64,000 nucleotides of DNA from Thermoleophilia bacterium (GCA_020848615.1 JADLHW010000063.1:22588-86587); one strand, 5' to 3'; positions 1 through 10,018 are shown, counted from the stretch's first letter. Notes: a model not told the origin generated them from the letters alone. Made by a program: numbers and translations.

Positions 1-1779
1 CACCGGTTCACCCCGGACCCCGGGCGGATCTACGGCGTCATCTCGCTGGTGTTCTGGTCGCTCATCATCATCGTGACCCTGAAGTACGTCGTGCTGATCA
101 TGCGGGCCGACAACCAGGGGGAGGGCGGCATCATGGCCCTCGTCGCCCTGGTCAAGCGCATCCCGTCCTCGGCGCGCATCGGCGGCGGGCTCATCCTCCT
201 GGGGATCTTCGGCGCGTCGCTGTTCTACGGCGACGGGATGATCACGCCCGCCATCTCGGTGCTGTCGGCCGTGGAGGGCCTGGAGGTCGCCAGCCCCGGC
301 ATCGACTCACTCGTGGTGCCCATGGCGCTGGCGATCCTCACGGGCCTGTTCGCCGTGCAGCGGTTCGGGACGGGCGCGGTGGGCCGGCTGTTCGGCCCCG
401 TGATGCTCGCGTGGTTCACCACGCTCGGCGTGCTGGGCGTCATGGAGATCCGCGTCCACCCCGGCGTGCTGCAGAGCCTGTCACCCACCTACGCGGTGCG
501 GTTCTTCGTCGACAACGGGTCGCTGGCGTTCCTCGCGCTCGGCTCCGTGGTGCTGGCCGTGACCGGGGCGGAGGCCCTGTACGCCGACATGGGGCACTTC
601 GGGCGCCCCGCGATCACCCGCGCGTGGCTGCTGATCGCGTTCCCCGCGCTGCTGCTGAACTACATGGGGCAGGGCGCGCTGCTGGTGAACGAACCCGCCG
701 CCCGGGACAACCCCTTCTACCGGCTCGCGCCGGAGTGGGGGCAGATCCCGCTGGTGGTGCTGGCGACCTGCGCCACCGTGGTGGCCTCGCAGGCGGTCAT
801 CTCCGGCGCGTTCTCGGTGACCCGCCAGGCCATCCAGCTCGGGTTCCTGCCGCGCATGGCGGTGCGCCACACCTCCGCCGACGAGGCCGGGCAGATCTAC
901 GTCCCGGCGATCAACTGGCTGCTGTACGTCGCGGTGTTCGCCCTGGTGCTGGGCTTCCAGTCGAGCTCGAACCTCGCGTCGGCGTACGGCATCGCCGTGA
1001 CCGCGACGCTCGCGATCGACACGCTCCTGGCCTTCTACGTGATCCGGCAGCTGTGGGGGAAGCCCGTGTGGATGGTCGCCCTGGGCGTCACCGGGTTCCT
1101 CGTCGTCGACCTGGCGTTCTTCGCCGCGAACACGACGAAGATCCTGCACGGCGGCTGGTTCCCCATCCTCATGGGGCTCGTCGCGTTCACGATGCTGTCC
1201 ACCTGGTGGCGCGGCAGGCGGCTGGCGCTGCGCCGGCTGGCCGAGCGCGAGATGCCGCTCAAGAAGTTCATCCAGCTCCTGCGCGCCCAATGGGCCCGCT
1301 CCATCCCCGGCATCCCCCTCACGCGCGTCCCCGGCACCGCGGTGTACCTCACCGCGATCGACGGCGGCACCCCGATGCCGCTCAACCGGAACCTCGAGCA
1401 CAACCACGTGCTGCACCAGCGCATCGTGCTGTTCACCTCACGGGTGCGCGGCGTCCCGCTCATCGGCGACGACGAGCGGCTCGAGGTGAGCGAACTGGGG
1501 CAGGGCATCGTGCGGGTCGTCGCGTCCTACGGGTTCCAGGAGCAGCCCAACGTGCCCGCCGCGCTGCGCCTGGCCGCCGCGCACGGCCTGGACGTCGACC
1601 CGGACCACGCCTCGTACTTCCTGGGGCACGTCACGCTGAACCCCGTGGACGGCGAGGGCATGGCCCTGTGGCGCAAGAAGCTGTTCGCCTGGATGAGCAA
1701 GAACTCGTTCCGCGCGTCGACCTACCTGGGCGTGAAGTCCGACGAGGTCATCGAGGTCGGCACCCAGGTCGACATCTGA
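1..1779 (+). CDS. kup: Potassium transporter Kup/TrkD family, 5'-truncated by the window edge
   Basis: Reading frame is open from base 1 (HRFTPDPGRIYGVISLVFWSLIIIVTLKYVVLIMRADNQGEGGIMAL), a Kup family signature, with multiple TM segments. Confidence 0.95.
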   Translation, partial: HRFTPDPGRIYGVISLVFWSLIIIVTLKYVVLIMRADNQGEGGIMALVALVKRIPSSARIGGGLILLGIFGASLFYGDGMITPAISVLSAVEGLEVASPGIDSLVVPMALAILTGLFAVQRFGTGAVGRLFGPVMLAWFTTLGVLGVMEIRVHPGVLQSLSPTYAVRFFVDNGSLAFLALGSVVLAVTGAEALYADMGHFGRPAITRAWLLIAFPALLLNYMGQGALLVNEPAARDNPFYRLAPEWGQIPLVVLATCATVVASQAVISGAFSVTRQAIQLGFLPRMAVRHTSADEAGQIYVPAINWLLYVAVFALVLGFQSSSNLASAYGIAVTATLAIDTLLAFYVIRQLWGKPVWMVALGVTGFLVVDLAFFAANTTKILHGGWFPILMGLVAFTMLSTWWRGRRLALRRLAEREMPLKKFIQLLRAQWARSIPGIPLTRVPGTAVYLTAIDGGTPMPLNRNLEHNHVLHQRIVLFTSRVRGVPLIGDDERLEVSELGQGIVRVVASYGFQEQPNVPAALRLAAAHGLDVDPDHASYFLGHVTLNPVDGEGMALWRKKLFAWMSKNSFRASTYLGVKSDEVIEVGTQVDI

Positions 1780-1783
1780 CCGG

Positions 1784-1799
1784 GCGCCCCGCGGGGGCG
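1784..1799. terminator. Short GC hairpin between convergent kup and corA
   Basis: cgcccc-gcg-ggggcg in the 20-bp convergent gap. Confidence 0.4.
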
Positions 1800-2807
1800 T
1801 CAGATCCAGCGTTTCCTGCGGAACCACACCAGCAGGGCCGCGCCGGTGCCCAGCATCACGGCGATCGTGAAGATCACGCTCCACGTGCCGTGGCGGGCGA
1901 GGAACAGCCCGTCCACGTTCATGCCGTAGAAGCCGGTGATCAGGGTCATGGGCAGCACGATCCCCGACAGGATCGTGAGCACGCGGATCACCTCGTTCAG
2001 GCGGTGGGTGATGACCGCCTCGTTGGTGGCCTCCAGGGCCTCGGCGACCTCCTTGTAGTTCTCCAGGAGGTCCCAGATGCGCTCGTTCTTGTCGACGATG
2101 TCGTCGAAGTAGATCTCGAGGTCCTGCGGCGCGTACTCCTTCACGTGCCGCTCCAGGAGCCGCAGCGTGGGTCGCTGCGGCTTGATGATCTTCCGGTAGT
2201 TGATGATCTCCTGCTTGACGTTGGAGATGTCCCGGACGATCTCCTCGCCGCCGCCCTCGAAGATCTGGTCCTCGAGCAGGTCGAGCTTGAAGCCGATCTT
2301 GTCGAGGATCGGGAAGCAGTAGTCGAACATCGAGTCGACGATCTCGTAGAGCAGGTAGCCGGAGCCCTTGCTCATGTGCGCCTCGCGCTCGTCCTCCCGC
2401 GCGTTGCACCGCGCCCACAGCGCCGACAGCGGCTTCAGGGACTCGTTGGGGATCGTGATGATGAGATCCCGGGCGACGAACACGTTCAGCTCGGCCGCCT
2501 GCAGCCGCTGCGTGCGCTTGTCGAAGCGGGGGAAGTGGAGAACGATGAAGACGTACTCGTCGTACTCGTCGATCTTCGCCCGCTGCCGGCGCCGCGAGCG
2601 GACGTCCTCGATGTCCAGCGGGTGGAAGTCGTGGTGCTCGGCGAGCCAGTCGATCTCCAGCTCGCTCGGCGACTCGATGTTCAGCCAGGTGAGGCCGTGC
2701 GCCTCCAGGCGCTGTACATCGGGTTCCTTGGGCGGTGCGTTCTGGGTCTCAGCGAAGTGCCGCGAGGCCCGAGACGACGCTCGGCGGATCTTCGGCAGGT
2801 TCGCCAT
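1800..2807 (-). CDS. corA: CorA-family magnesium/cobalt transporter
   Basis: C-terminal YGMNVDGL (GMN motif) followed by two TM helices. Confidence 0.93.
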   Translation of the reverse strand: MANLPKIRRASSRASRHFAETQNAPPKEPDVQRLEAHGLTWLNIESPSELEIDWLAEHHDFHPLDIEDVRSRRRQRAKIDEYDEYVFIVLHFPRFDKRTQRLQAAELNVFVARDLIITIPNESLKPLSALWARCNAREDEREAHMSKGSGYLLYEIVDSMFDYCFPILDKIGFKLDLLEDQIFEGGGEEIVRDISNVKQEIINYRKIIKPQRPTLRLLERHVKEYAPQDLEIYFDDIVDKNERIWDLLENYKEVAEALEATNEAVITHRLNEVIRVLTILSGIVLPMTLITGFYGMNVDGLFLARHGTWSVIFTIAVMLGTGAALLVWFRRKRWI

Positions 2808-2941
2808 CGTCCGTCCGCATCGTCATCGGCATGATGTCGCGCCCAGGGGTCACGCGGCCGAGTGTAGCCCAGCGCCGCACCGCCCGTGAGGACGGGATGT
2901 CACGCATCGCGGCGGGCCGGCCGCCGACGCCGCGCCGCGGG

Positions 2942-3613
2942 TCAGTCGATGAGGCCGTTGCGGTACGCGTACCGCGTGGCCTCGGTGCGGTTGCCGACGC
3001 CGAGCTTGCGGTAGATGTTCGACAGGTGGAACTTCACCGTCTGCTCGGTGACGTACAGCTTGCTGGCGATGTCGAGGTTCGACAGGCCCTCGGCGACGAG
3101 CTTGAGGATCGAGAGCTCGCGGTCCGTGAGGCCGCCGGGGTTCTGCGCGGTGACCGGCTCGGTCGCCCCTCCGCCGCCGGAGCCCCGCGGGTGGTAGACG
3201 GTGCCCTCCACCACCTGCCGGATGGTGGACGGCAGGTCCAGCGGGTTGATGGACTTCACCACGTAGCCGGCCGCGCCCTGGCCCAGCGCCTGCTCGATGT
3301 GCTCGGAGTCCTCGAACATCGACAGGATGATGACCTTGACGTCCGGGTGGCTCTTCTTGAGCTGCTGCAGCGTGGTGAGGCCGTCACCCTTCGGCATGCG
3401 CAGGTCGAGGATCACCACGTCCGGCCGCACCTTCGGCACCAGGGCGATCATGTCCTCGCCGTTCATCGCCTCGCCCACGACCTTGATGTCCGGGGCGGTC
3501 TCCAGCGCCCGCTTGATGCCGTCGAGCATCAGGCGGTGGTCGTCGGCGATCGCGACGCGGAGTGGAGGCTTGTTGATGGCGGCGACGGGGTCCGGCAACT
3601 TGGCAGTCGTCAC
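2942..3613 (-). CDS. NarL/LuxR-family response regulator
   Basis: Receiver domain (IADDHRLMLDGIKRAL, DVVILDLRMP) plus C-terminal LuxR HTH (LTDRELSILKLVAEGLSNLDIASKLYVTEQTVKFHLSNIYRKLGV); GTG start. Confidence 0.93.
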   Translation of the reverse strand: MTTAKLPDPVAAINKPPLRVAIADDHRLMLDGIKRALETAPDIKVVGEAMNGEDMIALVPKVRPDVVILDLRMPKGDGLTTLQQLKKSHPDVKVIILSMFEDSEHIEQALGQGAAGYVVKSINPLDLPSTIRQVVEGTVYHPRGSGGGGATEPVTAQNPGGLTDRELSILKLVAEGLSNLDIASKLYVTEQTVKFHLSNIYRKLGVGNRTEATRYAYRNGLID

Positions 3614-3744
3614 GAGGACGGTATCGGCGCTGCGGACGGATTCCTGAAGCAGCGACGACCAGAACCCTATCGTCCCGCTCGGACGGGCGGTAGCCGGGTG
3701 AGGTCCGTTGCACCCTGGGTGGGGCGGGCGACCCGCCGCCGGGA

Positions 3745-4116
3745 TCAGTCGATCTCGGGCCCGTGGCGCTTGATCGCGGCGACGATGTCCGCCGCCGGGG
3801 TGCCCTTCACCAGGAACTCGGAGGCGCCGCTGTCGAGGCCCGCGGCGATCTCGTGCTCCTTGTCCGCCACCGACAGCATCAGCACCGCGACGTCCGGGAT
3901 GCGCGACTTGAGCTCCAGCGTCGCCTCGAGGCCGTCCACGCCGGGCATGGACAGGTCCATGAGCACGACGTCGGGACGGTGCTCCTCGGCCAGCTCGAGG
4001 GCCTCGGCGCCGTTGTTCGCCTCGGCGACGACCTCGATCTGGGAGTCGCGTTCCAGGAGCCGGCGCAGGAGCGACCGGAACCTGGCGTTGTCATCTGCAA
4101 GAAGGACTCGGACCAT
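3745..4116 (-). CDS. Single-domain response regulator receiver protein
   Basis: MVRVLLADDNARFRSLLRRLL...DVVLMDLSMPGVDG...FLVKGT; no output domain; the ATG at 4116 fits better than the longer ORF start. Confidence 0.85.
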   Translation of the reverse strand: MVRVLLADDNARFRSLLRRLLERDSQIEVVAEANNGAEALELAEEHRPDVVLMDLSMPGVDGLEATLELKSRIPDVAVLMLSVADKEHEIAAGLDSGASEFLVKGTPAADIVAAIKRHGPEID

Positions 4117-4268
4117 CACGGTTCGACGGAGACCCTCGCTACTCGCATCGCTGGTGGGGTGTGCGCACTTCGCGGAAGAGCCTAAGCCGGTCACAGTCTC
4201 CGGATGCCTAGACGCGTGGACGGTTCTTCGGACCGGAGAGGTATAGGACCGGGGAACGTCACGCAAGT

Positions 4269-4287
4269 TGCGATCGATAGGATCGCA
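4269..4287. promoter_or_regulatory. Inverted repeat over the putative -10 of the histidine kinase gene
   Basis: tgcgatc-gatag-gatcgca, perfect 7-bp arms, overlapping TAGGAT (4278-4283). Confidence 0.5.
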
Positions 4288-4290
4288 CAG

Positions 4291-5436
4291 ATGGCCGAAC
4301 AAGAAACGCATGTGGATCACGCCGCGGTTCGCGGTTTGCTTGCGGTCCTCGATTGCCCGGTGTCACCCAGCGGCCTTTCCGACGGCCTCGCCGCCGTCGT
4401 GGAACGGCTCACCGATGCGGTCGGCGCCTCGGCGGCGGCCGTGGTGACCCGCACGGGCAAGGCGGGTTCGCGGATTCTGGCGAATTCCCGCTTCGCGGAG
4501 GACGAGGCGGCCTCCCTCGACGAGCACGCCGGTGATCTGGTGGAGCGCGCGAACGCCGGCGAGACCGGCGACCCCGTGGCCGTTCCGGTGCCCGGGGCGC
4601 TCGGCGACGTGGCCCTGGTGGTGGCCGGTCACGACCACGGCGACCTCCTGAACGCCGCGGCGCTGCGTGCCGCCGCGGAGCGGGTGGGAGCGGCCATCGA
4701 GGTGGCCCGGCTGCGCAGCGACCTGGACCGGGCGATGGCCCAGATCCTGGAGACCGACGAGCGCCTCCTGGGCCGCATCGGCCTGGACATCCACGACGGG
4801 CCCACCCAGCACCTGTCGGTGGCGCTGCTGGAGATCCAGCTGCTGGAGGCCGACCTCGCCGACGCGGCGTCGAACGGGGTCGAGCTGCCGGACGGGCTGC
4901 TGGGCTCGATGGAGCGCATCTACGAGACCCTCGGCGGTGCGCTCACCGAGATGCGCGAGCTCATCGGCCACCTGCGGCCCGCCCAGTTCGAGAACCGCCG
5001 TCTCTCCGAGATCCTGCAGGACGCCCTCACCGCGTTCGAGGCGCGCAGCGGGACGCCGGTGCAGGCCGAGATGTCGGGCGAGTTCCCGGTGAACGGGGTC
5101 TCGGTGACCCAGCGCATCACCTTCTACCGGGTGCTGCAGGAGGCCCTGAACAACGCGCACCGCCACGGGCATGCCCGGCACATCGGGGTGCGGGCCTCCG
5201 ACGAGGACGGCGGCACCCGCCTGGTGGTCGCCGACGACGGCAGGGGCTTCGACGCCGAGGCGGCGCTCAAGCCGCGCTCCGGCGCCCCGATCGCCCGCTT
5301 CGGCCTGCACGGGATGCGGGACCGCACCAACATGCTGGGCGGCACCTTCACGGTCACCAGCGCCCCCGGCGAGGGGTGCACCATCGAGGTGTTCCTGCCC
5401 ACCTGGCGCCCCGAGGACGATCCGTCGCGTGCCTGA
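4291..5436 (+). CDS. NarL-type sensor histidine kinase (HisKA_3 + HATPase_c), soluble
   Basis: LGRIGLDIHDGPTQHLSVALLEIQLLEADL H-box; VVADDGRGFD and FGLHGMRDRTNMLGGTFTVTSAPGEGCTIEVFLP ATPase boxes; no TM segment seen. Confidence 0.9.
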   Translation: MAEQETHVDHAAVRGLLAVLDCPVSPSGLSDGLAAVVERLTDAVGASAAAVVTRTGKAGSRILANSRFAEDEAASLDEHAGDLVERANAGETGDPVAVPVPGALGDVALVVAGHDHGDLLNAAALRAAAERVGAAIEVARLRSDLDRAMAQILETDERLLGRIGLDIHDGPTQHLSVALLEIQLLEADLADAASNGVELPDGLLGSMERIYETLGGALTEMRELIGHLRPAQFENRRLSEILQDALTAFEARSGTPVQAEMSGEFPVNGVSVTQRITFYRVLQEALNNAHRHGHARHIGVRASDEDGGTRLVVADDGRGFDAEAALKPRSGAPIARFGLHGMRDRTNMLGGTFTVTSAPGEGCTIEVFLPTWRPEDDPSRA

Positions 5437-5467
5437 GCGGGTACGCGTGCCTGAGCGGGTACGCGTG
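5427..5467 (+). repeat. 18-bp tandem repeat (about 2.3 copies) at the kinase/trpF junction
   Basis: gcgtgcctgagcgggtac x2 followed by gcgtg; gives [18 protein letters not shown] in the trpF frame. Confidence 0.95.
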
Positions 5468-6067
5468 AAGGTGTGCGGGCTCACGGTCCCGCGGGAGGCG
5501 GCCGCGTGCGCCGAGCTGGGGGCGTGGGCCGTGGGCGTGGTGTTCGCGCCGGAGAGCCCCCGCCGGGTCGACGTGGCGACGGCCGCCGGGGTGCTGGCGG
5601 TCCTCCCGCCGGAGGTCCGCCGCGTGGGGGTGTTCGTGGACGCCACCCCGGAGGAGCTGGCGGCGGCGGCGGCGGGCTGCGGGCTCACCCACGTGCAGGT
5701 CCACGGGGCGACCGACGTCGCCGCGGCCCGCCGGGCCACCGGCCTGCCGGTGATCCTGGGGATCCCGTACGACGGGGCGGGGGCGTCGGCGCGCGCCGAC
5801 GCCTCGGACGCCGACCTGGTGCTGTTCGACGCCGCCGTCCCGGGGCGTCACGGCGGCACCGGCACCACCCTCGACTGGGACGCGCTGGCGGCCGGCCGGC
5901 CCCGGCGGGCGTTCGGCCTCGCCGGGGGACTCACCCCGTCGAATGTGGGCGACGCGGTGCGTAGGGTGCAGCCGTCGTTCGTGGACGTCTCGAGCGGCGT
6001 GGAGTCCGCGCCCGGCCGGAAGGACCCGGACCTGGTGCGGCGGTTCATGGAGGCCGTGCGTGGCTGA
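5429..6067 (+). CDS. trpF: Phosphoribosylanthranilate isomerase
   Basis: [49 protein letters not shown]; three possible GTG starts (5429, 5447, 5465). Confidence 0.92.
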   Translation: MPERVRVPERVRVKVCGLTVPREAAACAELGAWAVGVVFAPESPRRVDVATAAGVLAVLPPEVRRVGVFVDATPEELAAAAAGCGLTHVQVHGATDVAAARRATGLPVILGIPYDGAGASARADASDADLVLFDAAVPGRHGGTGTTLDWDALAAGRPRRAFGLAGGLTPSNVGDAVRRVQPSFVDVSSGVESAPGRKDPDLVRRFMEAVRG

Positions 6068-7244
6068 GGTGACACAACGGTTCGGGCCGTTCGGGGGCAG
6101 GTACGTCCCGGAGACGGTCATCGCCGCCCTCGACGAGCTGGCGGACGCGTACCAGCGCCTGCGCGACGACCCGGGCTTCCGCGGCGAGCTGGAGGGGCTG
6201 CTCGGCGCGTACGTGGGCCGGCCCACGCCGCTGTACCGCGCGCGGCGCCTGGGCGAGGCGTACGGCATCGGGCGGCTGTACCTCAAGCGCGAGGACCTGT
6301 GCCACACCGGCGCCCACAAGATCAACAACGCCCTCGGGCAGGTGCTGCTCGCCCGGCGGATGGGCAAGCGGCGCATCATCGCCGAGACCGGCGCGGGGCA
6401 GCACGGCGTGGCCACCGCCACCGCCGCGTCGCTGTTCGGCATGGAGTGCTGCGTCTACATGGGGCGCCTGGACATGCGGCGCCAGCGCCTCAACGTGATC
6501 CGGATGAAGATGCTGGGCGCCGAGGTGCGGCCCGTCGACGCGGGCACCGGCACCCTCAAGCACGCCACCAGCGAGGCGATCCGCGACTGGGTGACCAACG
6601 TGGAGGGCACCCACTACGTGATCGGCTCCGCGGTGGGGCCGGCTCCGTACCCGGAGATCGTCGCGGACCTGCAGCGGGTGATCGGCGACGAGACCCGCGA
6701 GCAGATCCTCGCCGAGGAGGGGCGCCTGCCGGGCACCGTGGTGGCGTGCGTGGGCGGCGGCTCGAACGCCATCGGGATGTTCCGGGCGTTCCTCGACGAC
6801 GCCGAGGTGGCGATCGTGGGCGTGGAGGCCGCGGGCGACGGCATCGGGACCGGGCGCCACGGGGCGTCGCTGTCGGTGGGCCGGCCCGGCGTGCTGCACG
6901 GCTCCTACAGCTACCTGCTGCAGGACGACGACGGCCAGGTCGCCGAGGCCCACTCCATCTCCGCGGGCCTGGACTACCCGGGCGTGGGACCCCAGCACAG
7001 CCACCTGCGCGACACCGGCCGGGTGCGCTACGAGGCCGTCACCGACGCCGAGGCGCTGGAGGCCTTCTCGCTCACCTGTGGCACGGAGGGCATCATCCCG
7101 GCGCTCGAGAGCTCCCACGCGCTGGCCGTCCTCGCCCGCGAGGGGCGGGTGATGGACGCCGCCGGCCCGGTGGTGGTGTGCCTGTCGGGGCGCGGCGACA
7201 AGGACGTCGATCAGGCCAGCGCGGCCCTGGGCATCGATGTCTGA
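6060..7244 (+). CDS. trpB: Tryptophan synthase beta subunit
   Basis: [43 protein letters not shown]-lysine motif; GTG start overlapping trpF. Confidence 0.98.
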   Translation: MAEVTQRFGPFGGRYVPETVIAALDELADAYQRLRDDPGFRGELEGLLGAYVGRPTPLYRARRLGEAYGIGRLYLKREDLCHTGAHKINNALGQVLLARRMGKRRIIAETGAGQHGVATATAASLFGMECCVYMGRLDMRRQRLNVIRMKMLGAEVRPVDAGTGTLKHATSEAIRDWVTNVEGTHYVIGSAVGPAPYPEIVADLQRVIGDETREQILAEEGRLPGTVVACVGGGSNAIGMFRAFLDDAEVAIVGVEAAGDGIGTGRHGASLSVGRPGVLHGSYSYLLQDDDGQVAEAHSISAGLDYPGVGPQHSHLRDTGRVRYEAVTDAEALEAFSLTCGTEGIIPALESSHALAVLAREGRVMDAAGPVVVCLSGRGDKDVDQASAALGIDV

Positions 7245-8049
7245 CGGCGCGGCCCGCATCGCGGCGGCCTTCCCGGCGGACCGCGCGGCGTTCATCCCGT
7301 ACGTGATGGGCGGCTTCCCGGATGTGGCGGCGAGCCTCGCACACGCCCGCGCGATCGGGCCGCACGCCGACGTGCTGGAGATCGGCATCCCGTACTCCGA
7401 CCCCCTGGCCGACGGGCCCACCATCCAGGCCGCCGGGCAGCGCGCCCTGGACGCCGGCACCCGGCCGGGCGACGTGCTGGAGATGGCCGAGGAGCTGCGG
7501 GGCGGCCCGCCGGTCGTGCTGATGACCTACGTGAACCTGCTGATGGCGGCCGGGCCGCGGGCGTTCTTCGAGCGCGCCGCGCGCGCCGGCGTGGCGGGCA
7601 TGATCGTGCCGGACCTGCCCATCGACGAGGGGGACGACATCCGGGACGCCGCGGCCCGGGCGGGCGTCGCGATGGTGCCGCTGGCCGCGCCCACCACCAC
7701 CGACCGGCGCATGGCGATGATCGGCCGCCGCGCCGCCGGCTTCACCTACCTGGTGTCGGTCGCCGGCGTGACGGGCGGCGAGCTGGAGGTGGGGGAGGCC
7801 CTGCGCCGGTTCGTGGAGCGCGCCCGCCGGGCCGTGGACACCCCGCTGGCGGTGGGCTTCGGGATCCGCACGCCCGAGCAGGCGGCCGCGATCGGCGCCT
7901 TCGCCGACGGGGTGGTGGTGGCGAGCCAGCTCATCCGGATGATCGAGGCGTCACCCGACCCCCGGGCCTGCGGACCGGAGCTCGCGGCCTATGCGGAACG
8001 GCTCCAGGACGCCCTGCGGGCCGCGCGAAACGTGCCGCCCGGCTCGTGA
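7237..8049 (+). CDS. trpA: Tryptophan synthase alpha subunit
   Basis: [62 protein letters not shown] overlaps the end of trpB by 8 bp. Confidence 0.98.
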   Translation: MSDGAARIAAAFPADRAAFIPYVMGGFPDVAASLAHARAIGPHADVLEIGIPYSDPLADGPTIQAAGQRALDAGTRPGDVLEMAEELRGGPPVVLMTYVNLLMAAGPRAFFERAARAGVAGMIVPDLPIDEGDDIRDAAARAGVAMVPLAAPTTTDRRMAMIGRRAAGFTYLVSVAGVTGGELEVGEALRRFVERARRAVDTPLAVGFGIRTPEQAAAIGAFADGVVVASQLIRMIEASPDPRACGPELAAYAERLQDALRAARNVPPGS

Positions 8050-8209
8050 CGAAGGTGGCGAACGCCGTGACGTGCGCTAGCATCGCGCATCAGCCAGGTC
8101 GAATGCGCCTGGCACGCATCATGCGGGACCGTGGTCGAAGTCGCTCGTAGGGCACCGCCGTACGCGTTTTCACCCTGGATCTCGCCACCTTACATTGGAA
8201 GGAAGCAGC

Positions 8210-8413
8210 ATGGCGCAGGGCGTCGTCAAGTGGTTCAACGCCGAGAAGGGGTATGGCTTCATCACCCCGGATGACGGTGGAAAGGACCTGTTCGTCCACT
8301 ACTCGGAGATCCAGTCGTCCGGGTACCGCTCGCTCGAGGAAGGCCAGCGGGTCAACTACGAGCCACAGGACAGCCCGAAGGGTCCGCAGGCCAGCCAGGT
8401 CAGCCCACTCTAA
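8210..8413 (+). CDS. cspA: Cold shock protein (CspA family)
   Basis: [35 protein letters not shown]; upstream ggaagg SD. Confidence 0.97.
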   Translation: MAQGVVKWFNAEKGYGFITPDDGGKDLFVHYSEIQSSGYRSLEEGQRVNYEPQDSPKGPQASQVSPL

Positions 8414-8440
8414 GGCGAAGCGACACCACGGCAGCACACG

Positions 8441-8474
8441 CGGGGCGCCACTCTCCCGGGGGAGCGGCGCCCCG
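8441..8474 (+). terminator. GC-rich hairpin downstream of cspA
   Basis: cggggcgcc ... ggcgccccg perfect 9-bp arms with an inner ctccc/gggag stem. Confidence 0.7.
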
Positions 8475-8488
8475 CAGTGCGTCCGGGC

Positions 8489-9031
8489 TCAGAACGAGGT
8501 GGGCCCGCGGGGCTCCCTGCCCTCCCAGTCATGGGTGGAGCCGGAGAGCTGCTGATCCCGCTTGAGGCCCATGGCGCGGGCGAAGAACTGGTACGCCTGG
8601 CTCAGCAGGGCGTCCCCCACGTTGAGGGGCGCGCGCCAGAAGATCCAGTACAGGACGTACTGGAAGGGGGACACGGTGCCGATCTTCGGGTGCTTGCTCT
8701 TGGGGACCGGGGGGTGCGCCTGCACCAGCAGGTACGTGGTGCCGGCCTTGTGCTCGGGCAGCTCGCGTTTGTCGATGGGCCACTTGAAGCCCTCGTGGCT
8801 GAGCGTGGGGGGCTGGGTGCCCTTGCGCAGCCAGTCGATCCCGTACTCGAACGACGCCAGGATCACGAAGACCAGGGCGAAGAACACCAGCAGGCCCCAC
8901 CGCGACCAGAGGTGCCCGCTGAACAGCGCGACGACCTCGAGGAACAACACGCAGCCGAGCACCCAGGACGCCGCCCGCCACCACTCCGACTTGTCGTCGG
9001 GGCCGGTCGGCATCTTGGGCGGCGAGCTCAC
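8489..9031 (-). CDS. Hypothetical membrane protein
   Basis: Two N-terminal TM helices (WVLGCVLFLEVVALFSG, WGLLVFFALVFVILASF). Confidence 0.7.
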   Translation of the reverse strand: MSSPPKMPTGPDDKSEWWRAASWVLGCVLFLEVVALFSGHLWSRWGLLVFFALVFVILASFEYGIDWLRKGTQPPTLSHEGFKWPIDKRELPEHKAGTTYLLVQAHPPVPKSKHPKIGTVSPFQYVLYWIFWRAPLNVGDALLSQAYQFFARAMGLKRDQQLSGSTHDWEGREPRGPTSF

Positions 9032-9195
9032 TTCGTTCCGATCGTCGCCCTGCCGGAGTTGTCGAGTCTCAGGCCGTCACCCGTCGAGTACATGCACCCG
9101 ACGCCCTTCACGCAGAGCCCCGCGCCGATGAGGCCGTTGGTGACGAGCAGGATGAGGACGAGGAAGAAGCCGATGATGACGAAGACTTTGCTCAC
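9028..9195 (-). CDS. Small membrane protein, 55 aa
   Basis: VSKVFVIIGFFLVLILLVTNGLIGAGLCVKGVGCMYSTGDGLRLDNSGRATIGTK; 4-bp overlap with 8489..9031. Confidence 0.6.
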   Translation of the reverse strand: MSKVFVIIGFFLVLILLVTNGLIGAGLCVKGVGCMYSTGDGLRLDNSGRATIGTK

Positions 9196-9274
9196 AGTCG
9201 GTGCGGTTCGACACCTCGGCGCGGAGTCCTCCCGCGGGTGCCCCCCGGCGGATCGCACCGATAGATTCCCGGCC

Positions 9275-10015
9275 ATGCCGCACCCGGTCCCCCGCGCGAA
9301 CGCCGACCGCTTCCTGGCGGCGTTCCGCACCATCGAGGACCTCCTCTCCCGCGATGCGGAGCGCAACGGTGGCGGGCACCGCCGCGCGTTCGCCGAGCTG
9401 GTGGACGGCTCCGGCCGGCCCGCGGTGCAGCACTTCCGGCGGGAGCTGCGGGAGCTGCAGGAGCTCCGCAACGCGATCGTCCACAAGGCCACGCGGGACG
9501 GCAGGCCGATCGCGGAGCCGCACGACGACACCGTCGAGCTCATCGAGGGGATCGCCCGGCGCATGGCGGAGCCGCCGCCGGCGCTCACGATCGCCGCCCG
9601 CGACGTGATGGTGTGCCACCCGAAGGACGACGTCGGGATGGTCGCGATGCGGATGCGCTCCCGGGGTGTCTCGACGATGCCCGTGCTCGACCGCGGCGCG
9701 GTGGTGGGACTGCTCACATCCGACACGATCACCCGGTGGATGGCCGCGGAGCTGGAGGCCGGCCGGGGCCTGCTGGAGACCGCGCCGGTGCGGGACGTCC
9801 TCGCGCACGCCGAGCACCCGGACGAGCATGCGGTGCTGCCGCCGGGCGCGTCCGCCTACGAGGCGCTCGCCCTGTTCCGCAGGGGCCTGGAGTCGGGCCG
9901 CACGCCGCGGGCGGTGCTCATCACCGCGACGGGCACCGAGACCGGCCGGGTGCAGGGGCTGCTCACCCCGGCGGACATGCCGCGGCTGCTGGAGCTCGCG
10001 GGGGCACTGGGCTGA
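9275..10015 (+). CDS. CBS-domain protein
   Basis: DVMVCHPKDDVGMVAMRMRSRGVSTMPVLDRGAVVGLLTSDTI CBS pattern with a second CBS half; ATG preceded by TAGATT-N7. Confidence 0.8.
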   Translation: MPHPVPRANADRFLAAFRTIEDLLSRDAERNGGGHRRAFAELVDGSGRPAVQHFRRELRELQELRNAIVHKATRDGRPIAEPHDDTVELIEGIARRMAEPPPALTIAARDVMVCHPKDDVGMVAMRMRSRGVSTMPVLDRGAVVGLLTSDTITRWMAAELEAGRGLLETAPVRDVLAHAEHPDEHAVLPPGASAYEALALFRRGLESGRTPRAVLITATGTETGRVQGLLTPADMPRLLELAGALG

Positions 10016-10018
10016 GCC

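Noticed and set aside
411-2834. 807-aa plus-strand ORF over kup and corA
   Set aside because: Arg/Ala/Pro-rich out-of-frame translation overlapping two well-recognised genes.
3745-4320. N-terminal 68-aa extension of the single-domain response regulator
   Set aside because: MIHMRFLFGHLCDPIDRNL... precedes a canonical receiver start at MVRVLLADDN and overlaps the divergent kinase promoter and start.
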